From Parabacteroides faecalis (lineage in GTDB: Bacteria; Bacteroidota; Bacteroidia; Bacteroidales; Tannerellaceae), in contig NZ_JAKZMM010000032.1 of the NCBI RefSeq assembly GCF_022809355.1, forward strand, positions 1-49,341: a DNA stretch of 49,341 nt, given 5' to 3'. Below, in pieces: positions 1-7,915 of the stretch. Numbering within the stretch: the stretch's first letter is position 1; each line of letters begins with the position of its first letter. A program made the translations under genes and the position numbers. The notes under the pieces are model-generated. The model did no database searches. It saw nothing but the letters and a program-made list of their open reading frames with translations, and was not told where the DNA came from.

Positions 1-258
1 CCCTTCCGGAAGAAGGAGGCGATAACCGTTGGTTTCCATAACTGATAATGATTTGTTGTTCTCAAAGATACGATTTTATCGAATTTACCCCTCATATTTT
101 TACGTTGATCCTCTATTTTGATTTACAAGCTCTATCTTATAATCCTTCATTATATAAAACTTACTTCACAATATATCGGAATATTATACAAGTATATCAA
201 AATATAATATCACAGTTGGTTGAGAAATCTTCTGTTTATTTGCATAAAAATTCAAGGT
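1..258. other. Upstream region of the GH92 gene, AT-rich, no gene
   Basis: No supported gene. Bases 1-21 form an imperfect palindrome with CCTTC/GAAGG arms and a length of 21 bp, so they could be the last unit of a palindromic array cut by the window edge. The rest is AT-rich leader of the downstream mannosidase. An open frame at 48-323 runs through the mannosidase start in another frame and is not credible. I found no clean TAnnTTTG promoter here. Confidence 0.5.
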
Positions 259-3200
259 ATGCATACTTATCTTACATCTCTTTTACTTGTGTCCGGATTA
301 GCTTTTGGTACTGCTACGGCTAGTGCTGAACGACTTTGGACTATCGGACAAAATGATAATCAAGCAACAGGTTTTGCTTTGGCTCCCAATCAATACAAAG
401 ATTTCCTTGCTCATGATTTTGGATATGAAGATCGTTATTTCTTAGTTGGATATTCTGAAGCATCGAAAGATTTTCCGTATGTTATTCCCGGTCCTTCCGA
501 CGGATGGGGCGGTACAGGCGGAACTTCCGGATGGAGAACGCATGAAACAACTATCTTATTCGGTATAAATCAAAAGCCGACAACCGGTACATGGAAGTTA
601 GTTATTGATGTTCTCGACAATGCTGTCGAATTGCCTCCACTACTTAAAGTAACTGTTAATGATAAATCCTGGAAATTCCAGCTTCCTGCCGGCAAGAATG
701 CCAAGTCAATCGAAGGTGATCTGAGTGGAACACAGGAACACCGTATTGAGATTCCCATCGACAATGCTTGTATGCAAGAAGGGGGAAACGAAATCCGCCT
801 TTCCGTACTGGAAGGTTCGTGGATTCTTTTTGACCAAGTTTACTTGGATAGTCCGGAAGGAGTTCGCTTACAGAAACCTCAAAAGGCTTTCGTTCGTCGT
901 GTAACTGCGGCTCCTTACGAAATAGAGCAAAACGGACAACATTTCCAACCATTGCTGGTTGATGTTGAAGAATTAGATAAACAACCGAACTTGTCTGTTG
1001 AACTGGACGGGAAGTCTATTTTCTCTCAGCGACTGGATACGGCACGTTATGTCTTTGAAGCTCCGATGCCGGCAGTAACGATAGCTAAAGAGAGCCGGTA
1101 TCGCGTTCGGATTGACGGGAAAATTGTAGAAGAAGGTACGATTCTTCGTGAACCTCAAAGGCTTCAGACGTATGCTGACTATGTAGATACCCGTATTGGT
1201 ACCGGACATTCCCGTTGGATGATCGCACCCGGACCGTGGATGCCTTTCAGTATGGTGAAGCTAAGTCCCGACAACCAGAATGCAGGCTGGCAAGCCGGTT
1301 ATCAACCCACGTTCGAAAACATCGGTTGCTTCAGTCACATCCATGAATGGACATTGGGCGGACTCGGATTAATGCCAACCAACGGTAAGTTGGTCATTCA
1401 GGAAGGAGATGAAATGGATCCGGATTCCGGTTATCGTTCACGTATCCGCAAGCAAACCGAACAAGCCGGTATCGGATACTATGCCATTCATCTGGACGAT
1501 TACGATATCCAAGCTGAATTGACAGCCACAACACGCTGCGGATTCCAACGATATACGTTTCCACAGGACCGGGAAGGAGCCCGTGTGCTGGTTGATTTGC
1601 ACATTCCTACTGAATATGATTATGTATTAAGTGATATTGAAATAAAGAAAGTCGGACCAAACCGGATCGAAGGTGTCAGTCATCAGTTATCTCGGAATGT
1701 ATGGAGTAACGATGCCGATCAGGACTATCGGCTTTACTTCGTTCTGGAATTCGATCAGCCTATTCAGGAAATGGGCGGATGGACTGACGGAACAGTAGTC
1801 AAGACAGAACATCTGACGGGAAAAGACCTGAAAGATGCAGGGTTGTTCCTGCAATTCGACGTCAAGCAGAATCCTACAGTACAGGTTCGTTCCGGCATTT
1901 CACTGGTGAGCCTCGAGAACGCTTCTCTCAATCTGAAGACGGAAATCAGCGATCCTTTTGGTTGGAGCTTCGATGCCGTACGTGATCATCAGCAAGCTGT
2001 ATGGAATGAATTATTTGGCCGTGTAGAAATCTCCACAACCGACCGCCAGGAAAAAGTCCGCTTCTATAATAATATGTATCGAGCATTATGCAGCCGGAAT
2101 ATTTGGAGTGATGTTAACGGACAATGGATATCAACCGATAAGAAAGTTCAGCAGCTAACAGGGAAAGATGATGTTGCTTTAGGATGCGATGCCTTTTGGA
2201 ATACATTCTGGAACTTAAACCAGTTCTGGAATCTGGTAACTCCCGAATGGAGTCACCGGTGGGTAAACTCTCAGCTTGCCATGTATGATGCCAACGGATG
2301 GTTGGCGAAAGGTCCGGCTGGTATGAATTATATACCGGTAATGGTGGCTGAACATGAGATACCGCTTATTGTAGGTGCTTATCAAATGGGAATTCGGGAT
2401 TTTGATACCAACAAAGCACTCGAAGCGATGCTAAAGATGCAAAAGACACCTTCGCAGAAAGTTTTTGCTGGTTATGCCGGAAACCGTGACCTGGAAGCCT
2501 ATCTCAAGTATCAATATGTGCCATCCGATTTAGGCCGTTTCTCCAATTCGTTGGAATATGCTTTCGACGACTGGACAGTCGGACAATTTGCCAAAGCTAT
2601 CGGCAATGAAAAGGTTTATAAGGAATTCAACCAGCGAGGTTCCTGGTGGGAACATGTAATTGAGCCTAAGTCTGGTTTTGCTGCCCTTAAAGATAGTCAG
2701 GGAAAATGGGTAGCCGACTTTGATCCGTTCCGTTCAGGAGCCAATCATCATTATGTAGAAGGAAATGCCTGGCAGCTTACCTACTTCGTTCCGCAAGATG
2801 TTCCGGCTCTAGCGACAGCTATCGGTAAAGATCGTTTCATCGAACGGTTGGAATGGGGATTTCAAGCCAGTGAACCTTGGCGATACAATGCTCCCAACGA
2901 TCAATACTGGGATTTCCCGGTCGTACAAGGAAATCAGCAATCCATGCATTTTGCCTTTCTGTTCAATTGGGTAGGAAAACCGTGGCTAACACAGAAATGG
3001 AGCCGGTCTATCATCGACCGTTATTATGGTTCGGGTATTGCCAATGCTTACCTGGGAGATGAAGATCAGGGACAAATGAGTGCATGGTTTATTATGGCAG
3101 CTATCGGACTTTTCCAGACGGATGGTGGTTGTCAGACCGAGCCTGTTTACGAAATAGCCAGTCCGCTATACGAAAAGATTGTTCTCCATCTCGATAATCG

Positions 3201-3387
3201 GTATGGAAGAGGAAAAGAGTTTATCATCGAAGCCAAGAATGCTTCCCGACAGAATAAGTATGTACAGTCGGCCACTCTCAACGGAAAGAAGTTGACTTCA
3301 TTTAAGTTCCCGGCTGCTGAGTTACTGAAAGGAGGAAGTCTGGTTTTGGAAATGGGTGAGAAACCGAATAAAAACTGGGGTAAATAA
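259..3387 (+). CDS. Secreted GH92 alpha-mannosidase with N-terminal carbohydrate-binding-like domain
   Basis: Predicted exo-alpha-mannosidase of glycoside hydrolase family 92, a Ca-dependent inverting family that trims mannose from glycans. I chose ATG 259 rather than the in-frame TTG at 220 because the protein then opens with a clean signal peptide (MHTYLTSLLLV...TASA), giving 1042 aa. Residues about 22-205 resemble the beta-sandwich domain found at the C-terminus of family 4 lyases. The GH92 region starts near residue 305 with YVDTRIGTG and continues through SHIHEWTLGG. HHYVEGNAWQ (Glu near 834) is the expected acid region and GDEDQGQMSAW (near 933) the expected base/metal region. It stands alone, with a terminator just downstream and no SusC/D pair in view. 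GH92 assignment is firm; linkage specificity cannot be read here. Confidence 0.93.
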   Translation: MHTYLTSLLLVSGLAFGTATASAERLWTIGQNDNQATGFALAPNQYKDFLAHDFGYEDRYFLVGYSEASKDFPYVIPGPSDGWGGTGGTSGWRTHETTILFGINQKPTTGTWKLVIDVLDNAVELPPLLKVTVNDKSWKFQLPAGKNAKSIEGDLSGTQEHRIEIPIDNACMQEGGNEIRLSVLEGSWILFDQVYLDSPEGVRLQKPQKAFVRRVTAAPYEIEQNGQHFQPLLVDVEELDKQPNLSVELDGKSIFSQRLDTARYVFEAPMPAVTIAKESRYRVRIDGKIVEEGTILREPQRLQTYADYVDTRIGTGHSRWMIAPGPWMPFSMVKLSPDNQNAGWQAGYQPTFENIGCFSHIHEWTLGGLGLMPTNGKLVIQEGDEMDPDSGYRSRIRKQTEQAGIGYYAIHLDDYDIQAELTATTRCGFQRYTFPQDREGARVLVDLHIPTEYDYVLSDIEIKKVGPNRIEGVSHQLSRNVWSNDADQDYRLYFVLEFDQPIQEMGGWTDGTVVKTEHLTGKDLKDAGLFLQFDVKQNPTVQVRSGISLVSLENASLNLKTEISDPFGWSFDAVRDHQQAVWNELFGRVEISTTDRQEKVRFYNNMYRALCSRNIWSDVNGQWISTDKKVQQLTGKDDVALGCDAFWNTFWNLNQFWNLVTPEWSHRWVNSQLAMYDANGWLAKGPAGMNYIPVMVAEHEIPLIVGAYQMGIRDFDTNKALEAMLKMQKTPSQKVFAGYAGNRDLEAYLKYQYVPSDLGRFSNSLEYAFDDWTVGQFAKAIGNEKVYKEFNQRGSWWEHVIEPKSGFAALKDSQGKWVADFDPFRSGANHHYVEGNAWQLTYFVPQDVPALATAIGKDRFIERLEWGFQASEPWRYNAPNDQYWDFPVVQGNQQSMHFAFLFNWVGKPWLTQKWSRSIIDRYYGSGIANAYLGDEDQGQMSAWFIMAAIGLFQTDGGCQTEPVYEIASPLYEKIVLHLDNRYGRGKEFIIEAKNASRQNKYVQSATLNGKKLTSFKFPAAELLKGGSLVLEMGEKPNKNWGK

Positions 3388-3428
3388 ATGTACGAAACCT
3401 TAACAAAGTTGTGTATGTCATGATCACG

Positions 3429-3460
3429 AACGCCGATCGGGAGAAATCCCGACCGGCGTT
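3429..3460 (+). terminator. Intrinsic terminator after GH92 gene
   Basis: Arms of 14 nt (3429-3442 and 3447-3460) pair with one mismatch around a short loop and are followed by a T-rich run on the + strand (tttctttctttt). It sits between convergent genes. The minus-strand side lacks a T run, so it mainly serves the GH92 gene. Confidence 0.8.
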
Positions 3461-3483
3461 TCTTTCTTTTGTCTGACCGGTTT

Positions 3484-4986
3484 TTATCCGCAATGGAAAT
3501 AAGTTTCAACCAGTTCAAGCATCTTCCGTTCGTTGTCCATCACCTTACTCCGGATATTCTCGTCCTTAAAGGCTTTCAGACGGGCAATAATGCTGTCAAT
3601 CATTCCCGGACTGAATACATTGTATTCCTCATATACCGCACGCTGGTCTTGCAGGCATTTTGAAGAAGCCACACAACTATCCGGCAATTGTTTCAGCTTG
3701 GCCAGCTTGTCCTTGTTTTCTTTCTTATGAATATTGACATTCACATAAGTTTGTTCGGCTATATCCAATGCATTTTCCATCTCGAAGCCATGACGACAGG
3801 CAACAGCCAGACTGGCAATCAGCAGATATACGTCTGCAGAACCATCCGGCGAACGCATTTCTACCGTTTGCTTCTGCGTCGTATCATATTGAGCAGACAC
3901 ACTGGCCGGATTAATCTGTCCGCACATATCTTTTCCGGCCGACCAGCCTAACGGTACACGCACCAGAACCGAACGGTTACGATCTCCCCAACAAATATTC
4001 GTCGGAGCTTCCTGATGCGGAACCAGACGGAAATAAGAAGTTGGGTTTGTATTGCCGAATGCCGTAATCGAAGGAGCCAGATCCATCATTCCGGCAATGG
4101 CTTTACGGGCTGTTTCCGAAATGATACCGTCTTGTAACATTTGGTTCTTGCCGTCTTTCATCATCCTCATGTGGATATGCAAACCAGAACCAGCCTTTCC
4201 AATACTGATCTTCGGAGCAAAGGTTACATTCAAACCTGAGTTATAAGCCTCATTGCGAATCACCCATTTGGCGATCATCAACTGATCGGCTGCGTCTTCA
4301 GCAGCAACCGGCAGGAATTCGATTTCATTCTGTTCGAAGTTGAAATCAGTATCTGAGAAGTTTCCTACTTCACTATGACCGTATTTGATCTGTCCGCCAC
4401 AACGAGCTATCTTTAACATGCAATTGGTTCGGAAATCATTATTCTTGGCAAACGGTGCTGATTCGTGATATCCCCGCTGATCAACAGCCGGAAAGTCGTC
4501 TTGAACTTCATCAATCACATAAAATTCCAGTTCACCCATGGCCTGAAACTCCATACCTGTCACTTTCTTGAAGGCATCGCATGCCTTATGCAAGACGTAT
4601 TCAGGTGAACTGTCCAATAATTCTCCGTCTTTATTGAAGTACGAACACAACATCGTTACGGTTTTCTCTACAGCAAACGGATCTACGAAAGCGGTACGAT
4701 ACCGGGGAATAACATATAAGTCACTACTACTGGCTTCGATGAAAGGGAAAAGACTGGAACCGTCCACCCGTTCACCACAGCTGAGGATCTCATCCAGGTA
4801 ATCCAAATCGTTAATGACAAAGTTTAATGTCTTCAAGCGGCCATCACCTCCCGGATACATGAAATTGACCATATTCACTTCATTTTCCATGATAAAGCGC
4901 TTGATATCTTCTTTCGTAAATTGAGAAGCCGGTTTCTTCAGATAGGCAACCAGCTCATTCTTGTTCAATGCTAATCTATTATCCAT
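3484..4986 (-). CDS. glnA: Glutamine synthetase, type I-like, 500 aa
   Basis: ATP-dependent ligase making glutamine from glutamate and ammonia. Visible family motifs are the catalytic-domain GELEFYVID, the metal-ligand segment EVGNFSDTDFNFEQNEIEF, SGLHIHM, and the ATP/glutamate site NPTSYFRLVP...NRSVLVRVP. At 500 aa it is close to type I length and much shorter than the roughly 730-aa type III enzyme common in Bacteroides. I do not see the NLYDLP-type adenylylation loop of enterobacterial GlnA, so adenylylation control is unlikely. The gene lies 20 bp downstream of the aldo/keto reductase on the same strand and is probably co-transcribed from the promoter at 6052-6081. It could be a GS-like ligase acting on another amine; catalytic motifs favour a true GS. 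Confidence 0.88.
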   Translation of the reverse strand: MDNRLALNKNELVAYLKKPASQFTKEDIKRFIMENEVNMVNFMYPGGDGRLKTLNFVINDLDYLDEILSCGERVDGSSLFPFIEASSSDLYVIPRYRTAFVDPFAVEKTVTMLCSYFNKDGELLDSSPEYVLHKACDAFKKVTGMEFQAMGELEFYVIDEVQDDFPAVDQRGYHESAPFAKNNDFRTNCMLKIARCGGQIKYGHSEVGNFSDTDFNFEQNEIEFLPVAAEDAADQLMIAKWVIRNEAYNSGLNVTFAPKISIGKAGSGLHIHMRMMKDGKNQMLQDGIISETARKAIAGMMDLAPSITAFGNTNPTSYFRLVPHQEAPTNICWGDRNRSVLVRVPLGWSAGKDMCGQINPASVSAQYDTTQKQTVEMRSPDGSADVYLLIASLAVACRHGFEMENALDIAEQTYVNVNIHKKENKDKLAKLKQLPDSCVASSKCLQDQRAVYEEYNVFSPGMIDSIIARLKAFKDENIRSKVMDNERKMLELVETYFHCG

Positions 4987-5006
4987 CGCTAATTAAATTA
5001 TTAAGG

Positions 5007-5999
5007 TTATGCTAATATCGATTCGATTTGTTCTAGTTCTTCGTCTGTAAAAGAAAGGTGTTCGAGTGCTTTCAGGTTATCATCCAGCTGTGCTACCGAA
5101 CTGGCTCCAATCAAAACACTGGTAACCCGCTTGTCGCGCATGATCCAAGCCAGAGCCATCTCTGCCAATGTCTGTCCGCGTTGTGCCGCCAGTTCATTCA
5201 AACGGGTAATACGGGCAATCTTGTCGGCCGTTACTTGTTCGCGCTTCAGATGCCCCGTTGGTTTGGCAGCCCGCGAATTTTCCGGAATGCCATGCAGGTA
5301 TTTGTCGGTCAGCAAGCCTTGTGCCAATGGCGAGAAAGCAATCATACCCACACCTTCCTCATCGAGAACAGAAAGTAATTCCGGCTCAACCCAACGATCC
5401 AGCATCGAATAACGAGCCTGATGAATCAGGCAATGTACCTTATGCTCCTTCAGAACTTCCAAAGCGGCCCGTGTCTGTGCAGGATTATAATTGGAGATAC
5501 CCACGTAAAGCGCCTTTCCCTGCCGTACAATATCCACCAAAGCCCCCATCGTTTCTTCAATCGGAGTTTCCGAATCCGGACGATGCGAATAGAAAATGTC
5601 TACATACTCCAAACCCATCCGCTTCAGACTCTGGTCAAGACTTGCCATCAGATATTTCCGGCTTCCCCAGTTGCCATACGGACCCGGCCACATATCGTAT
5701 CCGGCTTTCGTCGAGATCAACAACTCATCCCGGTAAGCTCCCAGACCTTTCTTCAATATCCGTCCGAAGTTTTCTTCTGCCGAACCATACACCGGTCCGT
5801 AGTTGTTCGCCAAATCAAAATGAGTTACGCCCCGATCAAAGGCTCGAAAGGCGATTTGCTTAAACTGTTCGAACACATCCACACTCCCGAAGTTATGCCA
5901 CAAGCCCAGCGAAATAGCCGGAAGCAGAAGCCCACTCTTTCCACATCGGCGATATGGCATCTGTTCATACCGCTGCTTGTCCGCCAAATATATATCCAT
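5007..5999 (-). CDS. yghZ: Aldo/keto reductase, YghZ/Gpr-like (L-glyceraldehyde 3-phosphate reductase family)
   Basis: NADPH-dependent aldo/keto reductase of 330 aa. It closely resembles E. coli YghZ/Gpr (AKR14), with shared segments MPYRRCGKSG, LGLWHNFG, THFDLANNYGP, STKAGYDMWPGPYG and RVTSVLIGAS. The catalytic tetrad is present: Asp62, Tyr67, Lys98 and the His of DIFYSHR. The E. coli enzyme reduces L-glyceraldehyde 3-phosphate and methylglyoxal, so a detoxifying role is likely; that is family knowledge, not shown here. ATG 5999 lies about 45 nt downstream of a predicted start of transcription from a good minus-strand promoter (6052-6081). It heads a probable two-gene unit with glutamine synthetase. 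Confidence 0.9.
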   Translation of the reverse strand: MDIYLADKQRYEQMPYRRCGKSGLLLPAISLGLWHNFGSVDVFEQFKQIAFRAFDRGVTHFDLANNYGPVYGSAEENFGRILKKGLGAYRDELLISTKAGYDMWPGPYGNWGSRKYLMASLDQSLKRMGLEYVDIFYSHRPDSETPIEETMGALVDIVRQGKALYVGISNYNPAQTRAALEVLKEHKVHCLIHQARYSMLDRWVEPELLSVLDEEGVGMIAFSPLAQGLLTDKYLHGIPENSRAAKPTGHLKREQVTADKIARITRLNELAAQRGQTLAEMALAWIMRDKRVTSVLIGASSVAQLDDNLKALEHLSFTDEELEQIESILA

Positions 6000-6051
6000 G
6001 GTATTTGTCTTTTAAATAATTTATAAATTCCGCTACCCAAGGATAGCCTTA

Positions 6052-6081
6052 CAAAACTAAAGATTTTTCTCGGGAAACAAA
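6052..6081 (-). promoter_or_regulatory. Promoter of yghZ-like gene / glnA
   Basis: On the minus strand, TAGTTTTG (-7 box, 6052-6059) is preceded by TTTG (-33 box, 6078-6081) with an 18-bp spacer. This matches the Bacteroidota housekeeping consensus TTTG-N17-23-TAnnTTTG exactly. Confidence 0.75.
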
Positions 6082-6190
6082 ACGTCTGAAGGAAAATCTA
6101 AGCAATAAAATACAAAAGGCCCGTCAGCCACTCCTACCCGATCCGATACTCATTAGTCCTTTCCCAGTGAACAACTAAGCCAAAAGTAAG

Positions 6191-6298
6191 GAGATATTAG
6201 CTTTCCTCCGAACGCAGGAACACCATCCTCCGGTCGGAGGAACAGTTTCCTTCGATCGGAGGAAACCCTTCCTTCGGCCGAAGGAAAGTTAATATCTC
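6191..6298. repeat. Palindromic array 1: four 22-bp units inside a 16-bp inverted repeat
   Basis: Four contiguous 22-bp units (6201-6222, 6223-6244, 6245-6266, 6267-6288) share the pattern TTCCTyCG..CGrAGGAA; each is an imperfect dyad. The fourth has perfect arms (TTCCTTCGG/CCGAAGGAA). The array is enclosed by a 16-bp inverted repeat, 6191-6206 versus 6283-6298, with 15 of 16 matching. A further 9-bp inverted pair (ATTAGTCCT 6152-6160, AGGACTAAT 6307-6315) lies outside it. As single strand this would fold into a stem carrying four small hairpins. Confidence 0.85.
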
Positions 6299-6405
6299 AG
6301 CAGATCAGGACTAATACTTCGGGAGAATAACCCTTAGGATTCGGCAGGCAAGAAAGAATGCGTCCTCAACACGGCAACATCCTCTCCTATAATTTTCAAA
6401 CGACG

Positions 6406-6436
6406 ATTGCCTATTCTCCATTTTTTATTACATTTG
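6406..6436 (+). promoter_or_regulatory. Promoter of PDZ protein / mutS2 / corA operon
   Basis: TACATTTG at 6429-6436 is a perfect TAnnTTTG box. ATTG at 6406-6409, 19 bp upstream, is one base off TTTG. Predicted transcription start is near 6443, about 35 nt before the ATG. Confidence 0.65.
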
Positions 6437-6476
6437 CAATCAATTTCGACCTGTTCGTTTAAGGTTATCAAACAAT

Positions 6477-7895
6477 ATGAGAAAAATAGTACTATCAACA
6501 TTCCTTTTATTTTCGGTGTTCTGTTGCTTCGGACAAACTTCCAACAAAAGAGTTTGCCGACTTGGGTTCACCTACGACATAAGCCAGAACAGCAACTGGG
6601 GTAAGAATAATCTGGTCGTAACGTCGGTTAGTCCTTATTCCAATGCCGAGAAAGCCGGTATTCAACCCTACGACATCATTACCCATATCGAGAGTATTCC
6701 GGTGTCAGATGTATCCAATGATGAGATTGCCCAATTGCTGAATCCGGCCAACAAACGGAACATCATGCTGACTATCAAATCGACTTCATCTCCTTCGCGC
6801 GAGGTCATCCTCAACAAAGAGTGCAAGCAGATCAACGAGATCAGCGAGAATCAATTGGCGATGGCTTTCAATATGTACAGTCTTGAGACGACATCCGAAC
6901 GTGAATTTGTCTGTCCTTTCAAAACAGTTGCGACAACAGATACCGTCGATTTCGGACAGTTCCGCTCATATAAGTTTGCAGCTACCGACGAAAACACAGA
7001 GTTGGAAGCCAACATCAATCGGGTTATCGAAAAGGAATTGGCCAAGAAAGGTTTTACCAGCGACGAACAAAACCCGGATCTGCTTATTCAGACCTTTTAT
7101 TATTTCGACAAGAATCCGAATTATGTAGGTCCTAATCCCATCAAATTGAAACAGCCGGTATATCGTTTTAATATCAGCCGCAACAAGATGGAAAAGGTAC
7201 CTTTCCTTGATCCGTCGGCATCCGAATCCGAAGCAGCTTATTTGTTGCAGTTCGGAATCCGTATCATCGATCAGAAAGTAAGTGCCGGTCGTGTCTTATG
7301 GGAATGCGAAGCCAACGAATTGCTCGAAGAAGCTTATCACCTGGAAGAGTATGCACAAATCCATGTACCGCTTATGCTGATGCAATTCCCTTACCTGAAG
7401 TATAAGAAGAATGTACATTTCACCGTCAGTCAATGTACCTACAATTATACAGGTATCAACTACGACATGGACAAGCTGAGTACTGTCGTATCGGTCGACC
7501 GCAACTCTCCTGCCCACGAAGCCGGAGTTCGCGCTAAAGATGTCATTGAAGGAATTGAAGGACAAAGTACCGATTACTCGATAGAAGAGTTTACAGCAGC
7601 CTATCGCCAGTTTATTACCAATACGATGGAGCTGAGAAATCCGGAAACCCGGTTTACCGACAGTAAAGGTTTCAGCCGTTGCATGTATTGGGATGCATTC
7701 AAGTATCCGCAGGTAAACAAAGCCATTCAGAATCCGAATAACCTCACGGCTTTCGCCTACCTGTATTACTTTGCGCCTTACATCAACCCGACCAGCAATA
7801 ATGCAATTACCTTTTACGTCAAACAAGGAACCGAACGGAAAAAGATTATCATCCGGCCTACGATTCGTACCGGTATCATTATTGAATTAAAATAA
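6477..7895 (+). CDS. Secreted PDZ-DUF4136-PDZ protein of unknown function
   Basis: The 472-aa product begins with a signal peptide (MRKIVLSTFLLFSVFCCFGQ). Residues about 25-115 form a PDZ domain (VTSVSPYSNAEKAGIQPYDIITHIESIPV). Residues about 155-300 resemble DUF4136, usually a lipoprotein domain, with FGQFRSYKFAATDENTELE and the ELAKKGF segment. A second PDZ-like domain follows near 330-380 (VVSVDRNSPAHEAGVRAKDVIEGIEG). No protease triad or lipobox cysteine is visible, so it is likely a soluble periplasmic or surface-linked binding protein rather than a PDZ protease. It is first in an operon with mutS2 (20-bp gap) and corA, which gives no clear functional hint. Function unknown. Confidence 0.85.
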   Translation: MRKIVLSTFLLFSVFCCFGQTSNKRVCRLGFTYDISQNSNWGKNNLVVTSVSPYSNAEKAGIQPYDIITHIESIPVSDVSNDEIAQLLNPANKRNIMLTIKSTSSPSREVILNKECKQINEISENQLAMAFNMYSLETTSEREFVCPFKTVATTDTVDFGQFRSYKFAATDENTELEANINRVIEKELAKKGFTSDEQNPDLLIQTFYYFDKNPNYVGPNPIKLKQPVYRFNISRNKMEKVPFLDPSASESEAAYLLQFGIRIIDQKVSAGRVLWECEANELLEEAYHLEEYAQIHVPLMLMQFPYLKYKKNVHFTVSQCTYNYTGINYDMDKLSTVVSVDRNSPAHEAGVRAKDVIEGIEGQSTDYSIEEFTAAYRQFITNTMELRNPETRFTDSKGFSRCMYWDAFKYPQVNKAIQNPNNLTAFAYLYYFAPYINPTSNNAITFYVKQGTERKKIIIRPTIRTGIIIELK

Positions 7896-7915
7896 ACAGC
7901 AAATAAAAAACAAAC

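Larger units (their letters stand above)
6000..6476. other. Divergent intergenic region with promoters and array 1
   Basis: A 477-bp gap between divergent genes. It holds the minus promoter (6052-6081), the four-unit palindromic array (6201-6288) with its nested inverted flanks (6152-6315), and the plus promoter (6406-6436). I see no credible coding frame. Confidence 0.8.

Noticed and set aside
48-323. 91-aa frame before GH92
   Set aside because: It overlaps the mannosidase start in another frame, with composition typical of AT-rich noncoding DNA.
5258-6026. Two 201-aa frames opposite the aldo/keto reductase
   Set aside because: Shadows of a strongly conserved gene on the other strand; no recognisable domain.
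6191-6298. REP element with RAYT transposase
   Set aside because: Unit length and four-copy order differ from REP/BIME and no transposase is in the window; origin left open.
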